NCBI GenBank assembly: GCA_946482335.1
Contig: CAMLRG010000125.1
Location: 1 to 16,141 of the forward strand
DNA: 16,141 nt
Direction of reading: 5' to 3'
DNA from: an uncultured Duganella sp.
Lineage (GTDB): Bacteria > Pseudomonadota > Gammaproteobacteria > Burkholderiales > Burkholderiaceae
The position numbers were made by a program, and so were the translations under genes. The notes beneath the pieces are model-generated. The model was not told the origin of the DNA. It ran no database searches and saw only the letters and a program-made list of their open reading frames with translations. Shown piece by piece: positions 13,707 to 16,141 of this stretch; positions within the stretch are counted from its first letter, which is position 1, and each line of letters begins with the position of its first letter.

Positions 13707-14096
13707 TCAGTTGCGAAAAGTTTCATCGACCGCATCGGCCGTGCTTATTGGCGCCCCTTCACACCGCCCGTCGCTGATGGCTGGCCGCAAGGATGGCCAT
13801 CCGGTGGCGCCGCCAGCGCCACGGCGCCGCTGTTGCAGGAGATCGAACAGCTCCGCCACGTATTCGTCGCTCGAATGCCCCCAGTTGCCGATGCTGTTGA
13901 AGCCCGGTGCACTCGGCCTCTTTTGCTCGCGGACGCGGGCACCTGATAGCAGTCGCTGGATGACCTGTGGACTGACGCGATGATGGAGGAGATACGCGAG
14001 GGCATACCGCCACCCGCACTCGTTGGCCGTAGCCAGTGCTTCGTCGACCACTTCGGCCATGGCGAAATCGGTCCTGCGCTCTTGAGCGAAAACCAT
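13707..14096 (-). CDS. Small protein of unknown function, upstream partner of csp
   Basis: The 129-residue protein starts at an ATG (14096) with GGAGGG at ideal spacing. No named domain is recognised. The N-terminal half looks helical and ordered: MAEVVDEALATANECGWRYALAYLLHHRVSPQVIQRLL resembles short betaproteobacterial proteins with a helix-turn-helix-like segment (VSPQVIQRLL). The C-terminal half is Gly/Arg/Ala-rich and may be disordered. No signal peptide or membrane helix is seen. Co-transcription with csp (14-nt gap) suggests a role linked to RNA or stress responses, but this is context only. Confidence 0.65.
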   Translation of the reverse strand: MVFAQERRTDFAMAEVVDEALATANECGWRYALAYLLHHRVSPQVIQRLLSGARVREQKRPSAPGFNSIGNWGHSSDEYVAELFDLLQQRRRGAGGATGWPSLRPAISDGRCEGAPISTADAVDETFRN

Positions 14097-14131
14097 CTGC
14101 CCTCCTGCAAAGAGATTGAATTGTGCCCGCT

Positions 14132-14166
14132 GTCTGCCTGTGCAGCCTTACTGCATACGTGCAGAC
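14132..14166 (-). other. Nested inverted repeat in the leader of the unknown-csp unit
   Basis: The outer arms GTCTGC (14132-14137) and GCAGAC (14161-14166) enclose the inner arms TGCAG (14141-14145) and CTGCA (14151-14155), with a CCTTA loop. It starts 36 nt upstream of the ATG at 14096. It could be an operator or a folded 5' leader; the sequence does not decide between them. Confidence 0.3.
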
Positions 14167-14366
14167 CGCATTAATTTGAAGGCAGTTTCTATCACGGTGT
14201 ACATTCGGGGACGTACGGGGTGGCGCAAATGCGCCGAGCGTGGCGTGGGCGTCGCAATACCCTTTGTTGTGTGCGCATCGAGTGTTCCTTTAAGAGGGAT
14301 ACACCGCACGGGGGTTGGGTGCGGACTGCTCTTCGCTGGGCGGTTGATACCGCCGGGATTGGTCAT

Positions 14367-14395
14367 AATTTAGACTGGCTATTTAAAAGAAGCAA
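14367..14395 (-). promoter_or_regulatory. Possible sigma-70 promoter for the unknown-csp unit
   Basis: On the - strand TTGCTT (14395-14390) and TAAATT (14372-14367) are separated by 17 nt. Matches to consensus are 3 of 6 and 4 of 6. The resulting leader would be about 265 nt and would include the nested repeat at 14132-14166. Weak evidence only. Confidence 0.2.
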
Positions 14396-14516
14396 GGGGC
14401 TGTGGCGCCGGTGAGTCAGCTTTTCTTATTTCAAGTTAAGGATTTAGGAATTTCCCTGCTGCGATGGTTGCGTGTCGGAGGTCGGGTTGACCAGGAAGGA
14501 GGGCGGGCGGATGCGA

Positions 14517-15233
14517 TCATTGTCGCTTATGCGCCGGGGTTCCTTGAACGGTACCAGTGGCACCCGGCACGCTGCAGGATAAGCTTGCGCCCCCGTCCCG
14601 CCGTGCCGCGGCCAGGACGCGCTCGACATCTTCATCCTCGACTTGTTCAAAGTCCCGGTAGAGCTGGCTGACCGCCTCGAAGTACGGCGGCGCCTGCAAA
14701 CACACGACCTTGTCGGCATAGGGGGCGATCTTATCGATGCCCGCTTGCGAGGCAACCGGCAACGCGCATACCAGCTCGGCTGGCTGGCGGCTGCGCACGG
14801 CGTGCAGGGCGGCGATCATGGTCGAGCCCGTCGCGGCACCGTCGTCGACGACGATCACCACCCGGCCGCGCGGATCGACCGCATGCAGGTAGGGTGTATA
14901 CAGCGCGCGCCGGCGTTTCAAGGCTGACAGTTGCTTGGCTTTGAGCGCCTCGACGGCGTTGCAAAGCGCTGCCGGGGGCTGGATGTCGAGATAGCTCCAG
15001 CCGGTCTCGTCGATCGCGCCGATCGCACATTCCGGGTTGGCCGGGGCGCCGATCTTGTGCACCAGCACGACGTCGAGTTCGCCACCCAGCAGGCAGGCCA
15101 GAACCCGTCCCATCGGGACTGCGCCGCGCGGAATCGCAAGTACCAGAGGATGGCAACCCTTGTATTGCTGCAAGCGCTCGGCAAGCATTGCTGCCGCGCT
15201 TTCCCGGTCCTGGAAAATAAGGGGCGCGCCCAT
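14517..15233 (-). CDS. Phosphoribosyltransferase-family protein
   Basis: The 238-residue protein has a type I PRTase fold. LVLAIPRGAVPMGRVLACLLGG begins the core (about 30-51), VHKIGAPANPECAIGAI lies at 58-73, and the PRPP loop VVIVVDDGAATGST spans 125-138 with its two acidic residues. This stand-alone subfamily is widespread in stress-related clusters, and its acceptor substrate is not known. An open frame extends to 15269, but AGGAGG at 15238-15243 fits the ATG at 15233 (MGAPLIFQDR), where homologues also begin. The last about 25 residues form a Ser/Gly/Thr-rich extension. It follows the CBS gene by 47 nt and shares its FNR-like promoter. Confidence 0.88.
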   Translation of the reverse strand: MGAPLIFQDRESAAAMLAERLQQYKGCHPLVLAIPRGAVPMGRVLACLLGGELDVVLVHKIGAPANPECAIGAIDETGWSYLDIQPPAALCNAVEALKAKQLSALKRRRALYTPYLHAVDPRGRVVIVVDDGAATGSTMIAALHAVRSRQPAELVCALPVASQAGIDKIAPYADKVVCLQAPPYFEAVSQLYRDFEQVEDEDVERVLAAARRDGGASLSCSVPGATGTVQGTPAHKRQ

Positions 15234-15280
15234 CATTGCCTCCTGCGGCGTGAGCCATGCCTCGGTCAATTGAGCGGGCG

Positions 15281-15736
15281 TCAGACGCGTACGCGCTGTT
15301 CGACCTCGCGCTCACGCCGCATCGTCTGGGCGAACAGCGCCAGCTCCGCCCCGTAAGCGTCAAGCAAGTCATCCAGCGAAATAATGCCGACCAGTTCATC
15401 GAATTCGCCGATGACAGGCAGGCGGCGAATGCCATGGCGGCGCATTGTCCTCAGCGCCGAGATGGCAGGCTGGGTGGCGGCGACCGTATGCAATTGCGTG
15501 CTCATTACCTCGCCGATCGGAAGCGTGAGTGGATCAAAGTCGCGGGCGACCGCACCGATGGCGATGTCGCGGTCGGTCAGAATGCCCACTGGTTTGGTCA
15601 GGGTGCCGCGGGTGACGACGATGCAGCCCACATGGTGGCGCCGCATCAGTTCCGCCGCATCCTTGACAGTGATGTTGTCCTGCGCCGTCACAACATTGCG
15701 CTGACACAAATCAGAAATAAGCAGTGGTGCATGCAT
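15281..15736 (-). CDS. Two-CBS-domain protein
   Basis: The 151-residue cytoplasmic protein is a Bateman module: CBS1 is about residues 8-64 (ending GILTDRDI, 51-58) and CBS2 about 76-130 (ending GIISLDDLL, 117-125). Such pairs bind AMP, ATP or S-adenosylmethionine as an energy or metabolite sensor. The C-terminal 20 residues are charged and helical. The ATG at 15736 follows GGGAG at good distance. An FNR-like box lies 61 bp upstream. It is first in the unit with the phosphoribosyltransferase. A CBS protein able to bind adenosyl ligands in the same presumed regulon as an S-adenosylmethionine synthetase is suggestive, but no link is demonstrated. Confidence 0.93.
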   Translation of the reverse strand: MHAPLLISDLCQRNVVTAQDNITVKDAAELMRRHHVGCIVVTRGTLTKPVGILTDRDIAIGAVARDFDPLTLPIGEVMSTQLHTVAATQPAISALRTMRRHGIRRLPVIGEFDELVGIISLDDLLDAYGAELALFAQTMRREREVEQRVRV

Positions 15737-15761
15737 GGTGGTCTCCCTGGTTGATGGAGCC

Positions 15762-15767
15762 AGTCTG
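15762..15767 (-). promoter_or_regulatory. -10-like hexamer of the CBS-PRT promoter
   Basis: CAGACT on the - strand matches TATAAT at 3 of 6 positions and begins 37 nt after the start of the box at 15804, one base from the spacing at the hsp20 promoters. Confidence 0.25.
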
Positions 15768-15790
15768 CGCCAGGGGGCCGCGGTTCCTCC

Positions 15791-15804
15791 ATGATCTGGA
15801 TCAA
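15791..15804 (-). promoter_or_regulatory. FNR/ANR-like box upstream of the CBS-PRT operon
   Basis: On the - strand the site reads TTGATCCAGATCAT, 9 of 10 matches to TTGAT-N4-ATCAA. It is centred 61 bp before the CBS start codon, in the 120-bp gap after the response regulator gene, at a distance suited to class II activation. Confidence 0.65.
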
Positions 15805-15856
15805 GCGCGGTGCCAGGCGTACCGGCGAGGGGAGGTCCGCAACGGGCCGGGCTTGG

Positions 15857-16141
15857 CTAGTGGGCCGGCGGCACTGAAGCAGGCAGGTCGCTCCAGGTCC
15901 AGTATTGGTCCCAGACGCGCATGACTTCGACGAACCGGCCGTAGTCCGGGCACTTCGGCAGGAAACCTGCCGCGCCGAGATCAAAACTGACATTGCGGTC
16001 CTGGGCTTCCTCCGATGTGGTCAGCACCACCACGGGAATACGCCGCCACTCGGCATGCTGTTTGACATGGCGCAGGAATTCCAGCCCGCTCATCACCGGC
16101 ATGTTCAGGTCCAGCAGGATGATGCAAGGCGGAGTGTTGCC
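15857..16141 (-). CDS. Response-regulator receiver protein, Rcp1-like, 5' end cut by window
   Basis: The last 94 residues of a CheY-like receiver domain are visible; the frame stays open to the window edge. CIILLDLNMPVMSGLEFL contains the phospho-acceptor aspartate (LLDLNMP), VVVLTTSEE the conserved Thr, and GFLPKCPD the conserved Lys. The end after the last helix (VWDQYWTWSDLP) leaves no room for an output domain, as in the Rcp1 family of single-domain regulators that pair with phytochrome-type or PAS histidine kinases. The partner kinase is presumably encoded to the right of the window. It is on the same strand as the CBS gene, but the FNR-like box between them suggests separate initiation. 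Confidence 0.88.
   Translation of the reverse strand, partial: GNTPPCIILLDLNMPVMSGLEFLRHVKQHAEWRRIPVVVLTTSEEAQDRNVSFDLGAAGFLPKCPDYGRFVEVMRVWDQYWTWSDLPASVPPAH

Larger units (their letters stand above)
14097..14516. other. 420-bp gene-poor, AT-richer intergenic region
   Basis: No credible coding sequence is seen on either strand. The stretch is noticeably more AT-rich than the rest of the window, especially 14355-14450. It holds nested inverted repeats at 14132-14166, a short palindrome at 14221-14234 (GGCGCA-AA-TGCGCC), a weak - strand promoter candidate at 14367-14395, and a T-rich run (TTTTCTTATTT, about 14420-14430) that follows a weak GCTG/CAGC stem. It must contain the promoter of the unknown-csp unit and the end of the CBS-PRT unit. 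No FNR-like box was found. Confidence 0.6.

Noticed and set aside
14148..14366. 72-codon - strand frame in the gene-poor stretch
   Set aside because: It has no ribosome-binding site, has Pro/Thr/Arg-biased composition and no recognisable motif, and overlaps the structured repeats.
14344..14369. TTGATA and CATAAT as a + strand small-RNA promoter
   Set aside because: The 14-nt spacer is too short for sigma-70, and no convincing terminator or conserved RNA follows.

Overview
The window is about 16 kb of high-GC proteobacterial DNA. Gene style and the proteins' closest family resemblances suggest a betaproteobacterium, most likely of the Oxalobacteraceae (Massilia/Herbaspirillum/Janthinobacterium type); this is inference, because no rRNA or other taxonomic marker is present. 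No tRNA, rRNA, CRISPR array, insertion sequence or phage gene was seen. Genes are tightly packed, and both ends cut through genes: a TPM-domain protein on the left and a receiver-domain response regulator on the right.

Layout, left to right: (1) the 3' part of a TPM-domain membrane protein; (2) an Hsp20 small heat-shock gene; (3) a convergent orphan periplasmic solute-binding protein; (4) a flavodoxin-like protein; (5) a five-gene + strand operon (2911-8450) encoding a methionine-rich periplasmic protein, a LolA-like periplasmic carrier, a LolD/MacB-type ATPase, a double-length LolC/E-like permease and an outer-membrane beta-barrel protein, together looking like a trans-envelope lipid or lipoprotein transport machine; (6) a - strand pair of a membrane-anchored YHS protein and an archaeal-type S-adenosylmethionine synthetase; (7) a - strand pair of a tandem-domain universal stress protein and a His-rich periplasmic protein, divergent from (8) a + strand run of a second, short Hsp20, a secreted carboxypeptidase-regulatory-like protein and a ClpP-like protease; (9) a - strand pair of an unknown small protein and a cold-shock protein; (10) a - strand pair of a two-CBS-domain protein and a phosphoribosyltransferase; (11) the response regulator.

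What ties the window together is a set of FNR/ANR-type palindromes (TTGAT-N4-ATCAA and close variants) in front of most transcription units: before hsp20-1 (761-774), the export operon (2841-2854), the YHS-MAT pair (10092-10105), the divergent usp/hsp20-2 promoter (three copies, 11645-11707) and the CBS-PRT pair (15791-15804). At both hsp20 genes a -10-like hexamer sits exactly 36 nt after the box start, which is the geometry of an FNR class II promoter. The most economical reading is an oxygen-limitation (or nitric-oxide/redox) stress island: chaperones, Usp, protease, CBS sensor and PRT, an extra methyl-donor synthase, and an envelope export system under one FNR/CRP-family regulator that lies outside the window. 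The regulator identity and the export substrate are not visible from sequence alone.
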